Of a stretch of 64,000 nucleotides of DNA, positions 23,901-33,897 are shown one piece after another (position 1 is the stretch's first letter; each line of letters starts with the position of its first letter). This DNA is from Magnetaquicoccus sp039908525 (GTDB lineage: Bacteria; Pseudomonadota; Magnetococcia; Magnetococcales; Magnetaquicoccaceae): assembly GCA_039908525.1 (NCBI GenBank), contig JAMOAY010000026.1:1-64000 (forward strand), in the 5' to 3' direction. The position numbers and the translations under genes are program-made. The notes under the pieces are model-generated. The model ran no database searches, was not told where the DNA came from, and saw only the letters and a list, made by a program, of their open reading frames with translations.

Positions 23901-26900
23901 CCATACGTACGCGCTGACCGCCGTCGCGCAGGACCTGGCCGGCAACCGTGCCACCGGCACAGTGACGTTCGGGTTTACGACGGACGGAACCCGACTGGCC
24001 ACCCAAATCAATCTGGACCGTTCCCTCGTCTCCATCAATGCCAATGAGACGGTCACCCTCACGGGCCAGCTGAAGCGTTCGGACAGTGTTGAAGGGGGCA
24101 TGTCCGGTCAGACCATTCGTCTGCAGATTGCCGATCCGAGCGGGGGAACGACACGTTCTTTCAGCACCACGACCGCGGATGACAGCGGCCACTTCACCTT
24201 CTCCGATATCAGCGGCTTCGCCACCTCCGGCAACTACAACGTCCACGTGACTTCGGACAGTACCTCCCTGTTGCGAGCCGCCAGCAACTACGCCGATGTG
24301 CACGTGGGTGCGCCGGTGGGGTATGCCATTCTGGTGCAGGGGGAGCTGGATACGGGAACCGCCACGCCCGAGGGACTTCTGGCGCACAAGCGCACCACCA
24401 ACGAGATCTACACCACCTTGTTGAACCGTGGCTTCACCTCGGACAATATCCAATATTTCAACTTTGACACCTCGAAAACGACAGCGCCCACGCCGGATCC
24501 CAGCGGTGGACCCTTGCCGAACTACCGCAATCTCCCCGGTGTTGCCCCCAACCCGGTGACCCGGGCCACCCTGCAGGCCGCCATCGAAACCTGGGCCAAG
24601 GGGAAGATGCTGGCCTCTCCCGCGCCCTTGTATGTGATCATGGCCGACCATGGCGGGCCGGAGGTTCTGCACATCGGCCCCAATGACGATGCCGGACGCA
24701 TCACGTCGGCGGATTTGGGGGGATGGCTCAACAATCTCAACATCAGCCTGGGTGCGCAGGGCACCACCGGACAGCAGGCTTTGGCACAGAAACAGGTGGT
24801 CGTTCTCGGTGCCTGCAATTCTGGCAGCTTCATGGACAATCTCACGACCACCGCCAACAATCGCATCGTCATCACCAGCAGTACGGGCAAGGAAAAGTCC
24901 TACCGCGGTACAACCGAACAGGATGGCGTGCAGAATGGCGAGATGTTTTTGCAATATCTGTTCAAGTCTCTTGGGGAGGGGAGAAATTTTTATGACGCCT
25001 TCAACAGTGCCACCCTGCTGACAGAGACCAACCTGGTGGTTGCCAAGGATACGGCCAACGCGAGCAGCAACACGGCATCCGATCGGTTGAATCAACGCAT
25101 TGCGGACACCTCCGGCCAGCATCCACTCCTGAATGACAATGGAGACGCCTGGGGCAGCAACGAGCTCTCTCTGGGACGCGGCATGGATGGCGCAGTTGCC
25201 CACACGCTCAAACTGGGCATGGAGCTGTCCAGTCAGCAGAATGCAAGCGATCCGGTTCAGATCGGAAAGGTGGCCCCCGCCCTCTACGACGCGGGGAGCG
25301 GCACCACCCTCCTGTGGGCCAAGGAGACGAATCCCAGCGCAACGCCCAACGCACGCAGTGCCTGGGTGTCGGTCATGGGTCCCCAATATGTTCCGGTCGA
25401 CTCCAGTACGAGTACGGATCCCCAGTTGAGCTTCTCATTGCCGACGGGTGCCATGACCTACAATGCCACCCTCCAGCGATGGGAGATCAGCGCCAGCAGC
25501 ATCCCGGGTTTTTCCAACTTTGCCGACCCTGGTCGTTATGAGTTCCAATACGCCATGCAGGACGCAGCCTCCGGTGCCCTTGCCGCCCCTGTGGTGGGAT
25601 ATGTCTACAAAAACAAATCCGGCAATCTTCCTCCCGGGCAGGTGGCATTGGAAACACCGGCCAGTACAAGCGTGGTCAATTCCATTGGTCTGTTCAACTG
25701 GTCCGATGCGTCCGATCCGGAAAAAAACAAGGTGAGCTACACCTTGACCATTGCCAAGGATCAAGCCTTCGCCAATGAGGTATACAGGGTCGAAAATCTG
25801 GCGTTGTCCAGGAATCTGATCGATTTCACGGAAACGGGGATCGATGCCGGCGATTACTGGTGGCGGGTGGATGCGGTAGACAACTTTGGCGCCCGCAGCA
25901 CCAGTCTGCCACAAAAATTCACGTTGAGCTTGACCAATGCGCTGCCGGAGATTTTGCAGGGCATTGTGGCCAGCAGTCTGGATTTTTCCCGTTTGGCTTC
26001 CGTCGCGCTTTCCTTCAATGGCAAGCCTGTCGCCAATACGGAAAAGGATGGCAGCCTGGCCCTGCTGCTCTCCACCACGGAAGGGACTTTGAAGCTGGAG
26101 GCCCCGGGATATCAAACCAAGTCCATCGCCATCACCAGCGCCAATGCCCAGCAGAGTATTGCCCAGATCAACCTGGATCCGCTGACGGTCGTGCCATTCA
26201 CGACGCAGGTCAGCGGGCTGAACAGCACGCAGATTGCTGCTTTGACGGTCACCCAGGCGGCTGGCCTCAGCACGACCCAGATAGGCTCTTTGACAGCCAC
26301 CCAGCTGAAGGGGCTTTCAGCGGTTCTGATGGGCAATCTGTCTGGCGAACAGGTCAGGGCCATGACCATGACACAGGTCAAGGCCCTGTCCAAAACGCAG
26401 ATGTCTGCGTTGTCCTCCACTCAGATGGGCAGCCTCTCCCCCGCCTTCCTGGCCGCGCTGTCGTTGGACCAGATCAAGGGTATGACGGCCACACAGATCG
26501 CCGGCCTGACAACATCCCAGGGCGGGGGGTTGACGGTCACCTTCATCAAAACCCTGAGTGGCACCCAGGTGGCAGGATTGACCACGGCGCAGTTGTCTGC
26601 CCTGACGACGACGCAGACGGGCAGTCTGAGCGGTGCCCAGATCCGATCCATGCGCATGGAGCAGATTGCCGGCTTGTCCACCTTGCAGATGGCCAACCTG
26701 GCATCGGCCCAGGCGTCGGGCTTCACGACCACCCAGATGGGTGGATTGAGCGCAGAGCAGGTTGGGGCGTTGACCGGGACGCTGCTCCAGTCGTTGACCG
26801 CCACGCAGATGGGCGGCATGACCGCCACCCAGATGGCGGGACTGAGTCCCACGCAGGTAGGCAAGTTGACCGTGGTTCAAGTGGCCGCCTTGACCCCGGC

Positions 26901-27978
26901 CCAGATGGCCGGTTTCGATGCCGACGACATGGCCGCGCTCTCCGCCACCCAGGTCAGTCGTCTGAGCGCGACGCAGATGGCCGCCATGAGCGTCACACAA
27001 ATGAGCGGATTGACAGCGACCGCGATTGCGGCGATGACGACCACCCAGTTCATGGGGGTACCGACTGCGTGGATGGGAAGCTTGAGCCCGACCCAGATGC
27101 GGGGCCTGACGGCAACGCACATCAAGGCACTGACCACCACGCAGATGGCCGGCCTGAGCGTCACCCAGGTGGCTGCCTTGACCACAGCGCAGATTGCCAG
27201 ATTGTCGACGGCGCACATGGGTGTTTTGGGGTCGGAGAGTATTGCCGCGTTGACCATCACCCAGATGCCGGGTTTGACCAGCTCGCACATAGCGGCCCTG
27301 ACCACCGGACAGTTGGGTGGACTGGAGTCCACCGACCTTGCCATCCTCTCATCCACGCAAATGGCGGCCTTCTCCGCGACCGGGATCGGCATGCTGACGA
27401 CCGATCAGATGGGTGGTCTGACCTCTGCGCAGGTGAGAGATCTCTCCATCACCCAGGCAAGGGCGCTGAGTTCGGAGCAGATTGCCGCACTGACCACCAC
27501 ACAGGTCAAGGGTTTGGAGGCCCGGGACATCGCCATGCTGACGGCGGCGGTGACAGGTTTGACCACGGCGCAAATCGCCGTACTCTCCGTCACGCAGGTG
27601 GGAGGGTTGACCTCCACGCAGTTGGGGACTCTCTCTGCCGACCAGGTGGGTGGTTTGACCATCACCCACGTCAAGGCGCTGACCATCTTGCAAATACCCG
27701 GCTTGACCGCCGAGGATATCGATGCCTGGGGCATGACAGACGACATGAACAAGATAAACGCTTTGAGTGCAGCACAGATCAAGGCCCTGACGCCCGGTGC
27801 GGTTGTGGGGCTCAGCTCCCATATCAATCACTTGAGTACGACCCAGGTCAAGGGGTTTGATACGGGGGATTTTGCTCTGTTGGGTGTTTCTGTGAATCCG
27901 TTCAGCGCAGACCAGATCGCGGCTTTGTCCAGTGATCAGAAAAAGGCATACACGGCGGCTTTGACGGTTGTTGGGTAG
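20828..27978 (+). CDS. Giant multidomain surface protein, C-terminal part (Calx-beta, PD40, SwmB-like, Ig-like, caspase-like, octapeptide repeats)
   Basis: Continuation of the frame from 18837. Approximate order: last FG-GAP repeat (to 20920); Calx-beta 1 (20937-21285, ending GTIRNDDA); a row of TolB/PD40-like repeats (21298-22600, SADGRFVAF and FLRDTKTGQTTRIS recur); Calx-beta 2 (22615-22965); SwmB-like domain (22975-23300); Ig-like domains (23310-24290); a caspase/legumain-like domain (24315-25020) with candidate His in MADHGG (codon 24649) and Cys in LGACNSGSF (codon 24814); an FN3-like domain (25650-25930); a carboxypeptidase-regulatory-like domain (25960-26180); and about 580 residues of octapeptide repeats to the end. 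No RTX nonapeptides and no sorting motif are apparent. In the present sequence this part has no ribosome site of its own and would be silent unless the G11 tract changes. Confidence 0.82.
26203..27960 (+). repeat. Octapeptide repeat block 2 in the giant surface protein
   Basis: About 580 residues built almost entirely from the same 8-residue unit as block 1 (for example LTTTQMAG, LSATQMAA), around 70 units, with occasional altered units such as FDADDMAA. This forms the C-terminus of the protein, so the polypeptide has the same solenoid type near both ends. Confidence 0.85.
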
Positions 27979-28015
27979 TGGGTGGCATCAACGAACCATA
28001 AGAATGAAACGGGGT

Positions 28016-28063
28016 CTGTGGGAGGCGGTTCGCCGCTTCCCACAGGGGTGGTCGAAACGACCA
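28016..28063 (+). terminator. Two hairpins after the giant gene, possible terminator
   Basis: First hairpin: 13 bp stem with one G-T pair, 28016-28028 with 28033-28045, and a TTCG tetraloop. Second hairpin: TGGTCG (28049-28054) with CGACCA (28058-28063), loop AAA. No T-tract follows, so factor-independent termination is uncertain; the pair may instead protect the mRNA end. Confidence 0.4.
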
Positions 28064-28189
28064 TCGTGGCCGCATTGATAAAATTTTAACGTTTCCCGTC
28101 CAACCTTTTTCCCAAATTTTACGTTCAACGACGTAGCATCCCTTCCGCGTATTCTGGATGGACACTTTTTTCGTGGAAGGAGACTGCCT

Positions 28190-30100
28190 GTGAGTCAGTC
28201 GGTGGAACATGTGCAAGGCAACCGGCTCGTGCCTTTGATGGTCGGCGCCATTGGGGTGGTGTTCGGCGATATCGGCACCAGCCCCCTCTACGCGATGAAG
28301 GAGGCCTTGGGTGGCGCGCATGCGGTTGCACCCACCCATGACACGGTACTGGGGACGGTCTCCCTCATCCTTTGGACCCTCATCGTGGTGCTGACCGTCA
28401 AATACCAGTTTTTTATCATGCGCGCCGACGACCAGGGGGAGGGGGGCAGTCTGGTGCTGGTGGCCCTGGCCAGAAAGTTCACCCAGGGCAGTCCCCGGAT
28501 GCAGCGCATCGTCATGATCGTGGGGATGATCGGGGTGTCGCTCTTTTTCGGTGACGGGGTGATCACCCCGGCCATCTCGGTGTTGTCGGCCGTGGAAGGT
28601 CTGGGCGTGGTGACCCCGGCCTCTCAGCCATACATCCTGCCCATCGCCCTGACGGTCATTTTTTTGCTCTTCTTTTTTCAAAGCAAGGGGACGGCCAAGA
28701 TCGGGCGGTTTTTTGGTCCTGTCTGCGTGATCTGGTTTCTGGCCATCGCCGCTGTGGGCGTGAAGGAGATTGTTCGGCACCCGGAAATTTTGGCAGCCTT
28801 GAACCCGGTGTACGGGATGCGTTTTCTTTTCGGCGACAGCAGCGGCAGCACCTTCGTGGTGATGGGATCGGTCTTTCTGGCGGTGACGGGCGCCGAAGCC
28901 CTGTATGTGGACATGGGCCATTTTGGCAAGCGGGCCATCAACGGGTCCTGGGGTGTGTTCGTCTTTCCGGCCCTCTGCCTGAACTATCTGGGGCAGGGTG
29001 CCCTGATCCTGGGCAATCCGGCGGCGGTCAAAAATCCTTTCTACCTGAGCGTACCGGAGTGGGGCATGCTGCCCATGGTCCTGTTGGCCACATTGGCGAC
29101 GATCATCGCCTCACAGGCGGTCATCTCCGGGGCCTTCTCCGCCACCCGGCAGGCCATGCAGTTGGGCTATCTGCCACGGTTGCAGGTTGTCCATACCTCT
29201 TCTTCACACAGGGGGCAGATCTATGTGCCGGTGACCAACTGGTTGTTGCTGCTGGCCGTCATGGGCGCCGTGCTGCTCTTCAAGAGCTCGGAAAACCTGG
29301 CAGCGACCTATGGCATTGCGGTGACCGGTACCATGGTGGCGGAGACCTCTCTGGCCTTTGGCATTGTTCTGAGATGTCTGTTTTCCTGGAACTGGTGGCT
29401 GGCTTTGCCGCTCCTGCTGCTCTTCCTGGGCGTGGATTTGAGTTTTTTTGGCGCCAACGTCCTCAAGTTCATGGATGGTGGTTGGTTTCCTCTGGCCATG
29501 GGGGCGGTGCTCTTCCTGCTGATGTCCACCTGGCGCAAGGGACAGGAACTGGTGCACAAGGCGGTGCGCAAGGAGGAGATCCCGTTGGAGCCTTTCTTGC
29601 GTCAGTTTGATACCACAGCCATCCACCGGGTCTCCGGGACCGCCGTCTTCATGACGCAAAATCTCCACGTGGCCCCCTCTGCCCTGGTGCAAATGTTACA
29701 ACACGCCATGACGCTGCATGAACGGGTCATCCTGCTGAGTGTGCAGATGGCGGAAGTTCCTTATGTCCCCGCGAAGGAGCGGGTCCATGTCGATCGTCTG
29801 TACGACGCATACTACCGTCTCAAGATTCTTTACGGCTATATGGAAACGGTGGATCTGCCCGGGTCGTTGGCCGGTTGTTCGTTGGCAGATGGAGAACCGA
29901 TGCTCCTGGAGGATACCCATTTTTTCCTGGGCAGGGCCAGTTACGTGGCGGGTCGCCAGCCGGGAATGGCCGGCTGGCGGTTGAAACTTTTCCTGACACT
30001 GCTCAAGAATGCCGAGAGTGCCACCGGCTTTTTCAAACTGCCGCCCGAACGGGTGGTGGACATGGGCACGCGCATCGTCCTGGGGGGGCGGACCTCATGA
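28190..30100 (+). CDS. kup: KUP-type low-affinity potassium transporter
   Basis: A 636-residue Kup/HAK-family K+ uptake protein with about twelve membrane helices in the first 440 residues and a cytosolic C-terminal domain. Signature motifs: VGAIGVVFGDIGTSPLY at the N-terminus, DDQGEGGSLVLVAL, FFGDGVITPAISVLSAVEG and GAEALYVDMGHFG. The start is GTG 28190 with GGAG 8 bp upstream. A KdpD/KdpE-like pair follows within 14 bp, so K+ uptake and its sensor are probably one transcript; the usual Kdp ATPase genes are absent. Confidence 0.95.
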   Translation: MSQSVEHVQGNRLVPLMVGAIGVVFGDIGTSPLYAMKEALGGAHAVAPTHDTVLGTVSLILWTLIVVLTVKYQFFIMRADDQGEGGSLVLVALARKFTQGSPRMQRIVMIVGMIGVSLFFGDGVITPAISVLSAVEGLGVVTPASQPYILPIALTVIFLLFFFQSKGTAKIGRFFGPVCVIWFLAIAAVGVKEIVRHPEILAALNPVYGMRFLFGDSSGSTFVVMGSVFLAVTGAEALYVDMGHFGKRAINGSWGVFVFPALCLNYLGQGALILGNPAAVKNPFYLSVPEWGMLPMVLLATLATIIASQAVISGAFSATRQAMQLGYLPRLQVVHTSSSHRGQIYVPVTNWLLLLAVMGAVLLFKSSENLAATYGIAVTGTMVAETSLAFGIVLRCLFSWNWWLALPLLLLFLGVDLSFFGANVLKFMDGGWFPLAMGAVLFLLMSTWRKGQELVHKAVRKEEIPLEPFLRQFDTTAIHRVSGTAVFMTQNLHVAPSALVQMLQHAMTLHERVILLSVQMAEVPYVPAKERVHVDRLYDAYYRLKILYGYMETVDLPGSLAGCSLADGEPMLLEDTHFFLGRASYVAGRQPGMAGWRLKLFLTLLKNAESATGFFKLPPERVVDMGTRIVLGGRTS

Positions 30101-30113
30101 GCAACCGGTTGAT

Positions 30114-32078
30114 ATGATCGAACACCCCGCATCTTCCGCCGCCGACTGGCCGCTCCGGGAGTCGGTGCTGGTCTGCGTGGGGCCGGGACCGGACAGTGAA
30201 AAACTGGTCCTCCGCGCTGCCCGTCGGGCCAGGCAGACGGATGCTGTTTGGCATGCCATCGCTGTCGAGACCCCATCCCTGCAGAGATTGCCGGAACCGG
30301 CGCGGGCCCGCATTCTCGGGATCCTGAAGATGGCCCAGGATATGGGGGCAAAAACAGCCAGTCTGGCCGGGTTGGACGCCGTGGATGTCGCCATCGCCTA
30401 CGCCCAGGAACACCAGCTTGGCACCGTCCTGGTGGGACGGGACCGTTACCGGCGACTGCCGTGGCAACACGGCTTTGCCGAAAAGATCGGCCGTCTGGCC
30501 CCGAACCTGGAACTTCTCCAGGTTGCACGGGATGACGGGGGCACGGACCATGCGCTGCCGTACCTTGTCCCCCGATGGCAGCGCTCTGCCACAGAATGGC
30601 ATCCGTATGGGTTGGCGTCGCTGATCGTGGCGCTGGTCACGGCCGGGAGCGTGTCGTTGCATGACCACCTCGATCTGACCAACATCGCCATGATCTTTTT
30701 GCTGGCGGTGGTTTTTTCCGCCGTTCGTTTGGGGCGCGGGGCGGCGGTTCTGGCCGCTTTTCTCTCCGTGGGCGCTTTCGATTTTTTCTTCGTGCCGCCG
30801 CGGTTCACCTTTGCCGTTCAGGATGTCCAGTATCTGGTCACCTTCGCGGTCATGCTGACCGTGGCCCTGGTGATCGGACAACTCACCGCCGGTCTGCAAC
30901 GCCAGGCCTTGATGGCCAGCAAGCGGGAACAGCGGATGCGGGCACTCTATGAGATGTCTCGTGATCTTTCCAGCGCGTTGAGTGTGGAGCAGATCGTTGC
31001 CATCTGCCAACGTTTCATCCAACAGGGATTCAACGCCGCCGTTGCCGTCTGCGTGCCGGGACGGGAGAGGCAGTTGGTGTGGGTGGATGGCTCTGCCCCG
31101 CTCGATGACACGGCGCTCGCCATGGCCCAGTGGAGTTTCGAGCACGGACAGAGCACCGGCCTGGAGATGAAGAGCATCTCCGCGCATCTTCTGTGTGTGC
31201 CCCTCAAGGCCCCCACACGCCTGTGTGGGGTGCTGGTGGTGATCCCCCATGCCCTGACCCGGGAGCTTCCTCTGGAGCATCGGCAGTTGCTTGACACCAG
31301 TGCCACCCTGATCGCCATTGCCCTGGAACGGGTTCACTGTGTGATCCTGGCGCGGGATGCCCAGGTGAACATGGAATCGGAACGCCTGCGCAACGCCCTG
31401 TTGTCGGCCATTTCTCATGATTTGCGTACCCCGTTGACGGTCATGGCCGGTCTGACGGATGCCCTGTGCATGGCCAAACCGGCCTTGACCGAACCGCACG
31501 CCAGTCTGGTCCATGCCATCCGGGAGGGGGTGTCCCGTACCGTGACCATGGCCAACAACCTGCTGGACATGGCCCGCATGCAGATGGGTGGCGGTGTGCT
31601 GAACCCGAGTTGGCAGACCCTGGAAGAGGTGATCGGGGTCTCCATGGGCCGTTGTGCGCCGGCTCTTGTGCACCATGAGGTGCGCATCCACCTGCCCCCG
31701 GATCTGCCCCTGCTGGAGTTGGACGGTGGTCTGATGGAGCGGGTCTTTGACAACCTGCTGGAGAACGCCGCAAAATACACCCCTCCGGGCTCCCGCATCA
31801 CCCTTTCCGCCGGGCAGAACGGCGGGTTTGTGGCGGTTTCCGTCTGCGACAACGGTCCTGGCATTCCCTCCGGCATGGAAGAGCAGCTGTTTGAAAAGTT
31901 TACCCGCGGGAAGACGGAGTCGCCGATCGCGGGGTTTGGGTTGGGACTGGCCATTGTGCGCTCCATCGTCGAGGCCCATGGCGGGTCGGTGCGGGCGGAA
32001 AACCTGCCTGGCAAGGGGGCCTGTTTTGTCCTTCTTCTACCCGTGGGCAATCCCCCCACCATTCCGGAGGAGTCCTGA
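30114..32078 (+). CDS. KdpD-like sensor histidine kinase lacking the KdpD N-terminal domain
   Basis: A 654-residue membrane kinase. Residues about 15-125 resemble a universal-stress-protein domain as found inside KdpD (ESVLVCVGPGPDSEKL, LGTVLVGRD). Four short membrane helices of DUF4118 type follow (about 165-265, including FDFFFVPPRFTFAVQD), then a GAF-like region (about 290-410), a HisKA domain with SHDLRTPLT (His435) and an HATPase domain with DNLLENAAKY (Asn551), DNGPGIP and GFGLGLAIV. The roughly 200-residue N-terminal P-loop domain of full KdpD is absent. Start 30114 is chosen because earlier in-frame starts lie inside kup; a longer start cannot be excluded. Overlaps kdpE-like by TGATG. 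Confidence 0.85.
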   Translation: MIEHPASSAADWPLRESVLVCVGPGPDSEKLVLRAARRARQTDAVWHAIAVETPSLQRLPEPARARILGILKMAQDMGAKTASLAGLDAVDVAIAYAQEHQLGTVLVGRDRYRRLPWQHGFAEKIGRLAPNLELLQVARDDGGTDHALPYLVPRWQRSATEWHPYGLASLIVALVTAGSVSLHDHLDLTNIAMIFLLAVVFSAVRLGRGAAVLAAFLSVGAFDFFFVPPRFTFAVQDVQYLVTFAVMLTVALVIGQLTAGLQRQALMASKREQRMRALYEMSRDLSSALSVEQIVAICQRFIQQGFNAAVAVCVPGRERQLVWVDGSAPLDDTALAMAQWSFEHGQSTGLEMKSISAHLLCVPLKAPTRLCGVLVVIPHALTRELPLEHRQLLDTSATLIAIALERVHCVILARDAQVNMESERLRNALLSAISHDLRTPLTVMAGLTDALCMAKPALTEPHASLVHAIREGVSRTVTMANNLLDMARMQMGGGVLNPSWQTLEEVIGVSMGRCAPALVHHEVRIHLPPDLPLLELDGGLMERVFDNLLENAAKYTPPGSRITLSAGQNGGFVAVSVCDNGPGIPSGMEEQLFEKFTRGKTESPIAGFGLGLAIVRSIVEAHGGSVRAENLPGKGACFVLLLPVGNPPTIPEES

Positions 32079-32791
32079 TGTCCGGTGACCATGCACCGGC
32101 CATTCTGATCGTCGTGATCGAGGATGAACCGCAAATCCGCCGCTTTGTTCGTGCCGCCCTGGAGGCGGAACGGTACGTCGTCGTGGAATCGGAGACGGGG
32201 GCACGGGGTCTGATTGAGGTGGGCACCCGTCGTCCCGATCTGGTCATCGTGGATCTGGGATTGCCGGACGGGGATGGCATGGAGGTGATCCGGGAGATGC
32301 GCACATGGTCAAACCTGCCCGTTCTGATTCTCTCGGCGCGTTCCCATGAAACCGACAAGGTCAAGGCACTGGATGGGGGGGCCGACGATTACCTGACCAA
32401 GCCTTTTGGGGTTCCCGAGCTGCTGGCGCGGGTGCGTGCCCTGTTGCGTCGTTCGGTCCGTCTTCATGCAGAGGAGAGCTCCACCGTGCGTTTCGGCACG
32501 GTGGAGGTCAACCTCAGCCAGCGGCTGGTGACCCGGGGTGGCAGGGGCGTTCACCTGACGGCCATTGAATACCGCCTGCTTGCCCAACTGGTTGCCAATG
32601 CCGGGCGGGTTTTGACGCACCGTTCCCTGTTGTGCGACGTTTGGGGACCGAATCAATCCGAGAGCACACACTATCTGCGGGTTTACATGTCCAACCTGCG
32701 GCGCAAACTGGAGGAGGATCCCAACGTGCCCCGGCATATCCTGACGGAATCGGGTGTGGGGTACCGGCTTGTGCTGTCGTGCGAGGCATAG
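32078..32791 (+). CDS. kdpE: KdpE-like OmpR-family response regulator
   Basis: A 237-residue two-domain regulator. Receiver: acidic pair in VVIEDEPQIRRF, phosphoacceptor Asp59 in LVIVDLGLPDGDG, Thr/Ser site LILSAR and the conserved Lys in YLTKPF. DNA-binding winged helix of the OmpR type in the C-terminal 100 residues (LTAIEYRLLAQLV, LCDVWGPNQSESTHYLRVYM and SGVGYRL). Motif RSHETDKVKALDGGADDYLTKPF is closest to KdpE. Coupled to the kinase by a TGATG overlap. The partner promoter is unknown; by position the kup operon is the likely target. The symbol reflects family only. Confidence 0.9.
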   Translation: MSGDHAPAILIVVIEDEPQIRRFVRAALEAERYVVVESETGARGLIEVGTRRPDLVIVDLGLPDGDGMEVIREMRTWSNLPVLILSARSHETDKVKALDGGADDYLTKPFGVPELLARVRALLRRSVRLHAEESSTVRFGTVEVNLSQRLVTRGGRGVHLTAIEYRLLAQLVANAGRVLTHRSLLCDVWGPNQSESTHYLRVYMSNLRRKLEEDPNVPRHILTESGVGYRLVLSCEA

Positions 32792-32828
32792 CGGGTAACA
32801 TCGTTACCCACATCTTTTCACAACTGCG

Positions 32829-33225
32829 GGTCCAGGGGGGTCACCCCCCTGGCGGGTGCAGGGCAGAGCCCTGCATAAAAGGCGCGTTTTCACAAAGCAA
32901 ATTTTCGCAGAAAATTTGCGCAACGCGCCCAAAACGCCCCGCAGGGGCACTCCTGGAGGGCGGCAGCCCGACTCAGACATCGCGGGACAAGGGGTGTTAC
33001 CACGTATCCACCCCGAAGCGCACGGTGTTTGGCGATCTCTTGGTCGGGCTGCCGCCCTCCAGGAGTCCGCCCCTGCGGGGCGGGTTTTGTGCGCGCGGCG
33101 CCCATTGGCTACGCCAATGGGCTTCGGTAAAGGCGCGCACGACAAGCAAGGGCTCCGCCCTTGCATCCGCCAGCCAGGGCTCTGCCCTGGACCCGCCAGG
33201 GGAGATAATCTCCCCTGGACCCCAT
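32829..33225. repeat. Multi-hairpin intergenic repeat element, copy B
   Basis: Same element as at 10741-11201 but in the opposite orientation. Hairpins: 32832-32852 (9 bp, TCA loop), 32858-32874 (7 bp), 32897-32919 (10 bp, GCA loop) inside an 8 bp outer stem (32881-32888 with 32922-32929), 32936-32948, then 33067-33083, 33101-33121 (9 bp, TAC loop), 33146-33164, 33174-33190 and 33196-33218. The same 23-nt perfect inverted repeat (32950-32972, 33043-33065) frames a 70 nt centre that aligns, with differences, to the reverse complement of the centre of copy A. Most stems differ in sequence from copy A yet stay paired. It lies between the convergent kdpE-like and PAP2 genes. Confidence 0.8.
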
Positions 33226-33260
33226 GGAAATTTACCAGTCAAATCAGCTTGGTTAGACCA

Positions 33261-33863
33261 CTACTCCCCCACCCACCCCCTGGCGATCGGTTTGGCCAGC
33301 AGGCGACGATGAAGCTGTTCCAGCTTGAGCACCAGACGATCTCCACGCCGGTTGATGCGCAGTTGACGGTTGACCAACCCCACGGAGACCCCGGCCACCA
33401 GCAGACCACCGGCCATGTCCAGGGGAAAATGGACCCCCAGATAGACCCGTGCCCAGCAGACCGACAGGGCCACGCCCAGCAGGATCCAGCCGACCCGCTT
33501 GCGGGTGACCTGCCACCAGAGGGCAAGGGCGATCGAAAAACAAAACACCGCGTGATTGCTGGGGAAGGAGCTGTTCGGGGCGTGGCTCAGGTGGGTATGG
33601 CCCAGACCCAGTACGAACGGGCGGGGGTGGGGCCAGGCCCAGCGGATGGCCTGGCTGATCAGCAGCCCCAGGAGGACGGCCAGCAGGGCACGGACCACCA
33701 GCTCCCGGTGGTAGGAGAACCCCCACAGCCACAGGACCAGCAAAAACGCGGGCAGTGCGTATACCAGCCATTTGCCAAGGAAAAGGGCGCCATACAGCAG
33801 GAGCGGGGAGGGCTCCGCGCCGGCGTTGAGCAGCAGAAAAAGGGTCTGATTGAACGATTCCAT
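33261..33863 (-). CDS. PAP2-family membrane phosphatase (undecaprenyl-diphosphatase-like)
   Basis: A 200-residue integral membrane protein with about five or six helices. The three PAP2 motifs are present in variant form: IRWAWPHPRPF (motif 1), SFPSNHAVF (motif 2, PSNH instead of PSGH) and RVYLGVHFPLDMAGG (motif 3, with the catalytic His). This resembles BcrC/YbjG-type enzymes that dephosphorylate undecaprenyl pyrophosphate, releasing lipid carrier for peptidoglycan and glycan synthesis; related members act on other lipid phosphates. ATG 33863 is 35 bp after the ZorA-like gene's stop, so it probably belongs to that minus-strand operon. Confidence 0.88.
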   Translation of the reverse strand: MESFNQTLFLLLNAGAEPSPLLLYGALFLGKWLVYALPAFLLVLWLWGFSYHRELVVRALLAVLLGLLISQAIRWAWPHPRPFVLGLGHTHLSHAPNSSFPSNHAVFCFSIALALWWQVTRKRVGWILLGVALSVCWARVYLGVHFPLDMAGGLLVAGVSVGLVNRQLRINRRGDRLVLKLEQLHRRLLAKPIARGWVGE

Positions 33864-33897
33864 GGATAAACCAGCAAAAAAGTAAGGGATTGCTCGA

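Noticed and set aside
22465..25386. Minus-strand open frame of 973 codons within the giant surface-protein gene
   Set aside because: Gly/Arg-rich with no recognisable domain; the plus strand encodes ordered known domains here.
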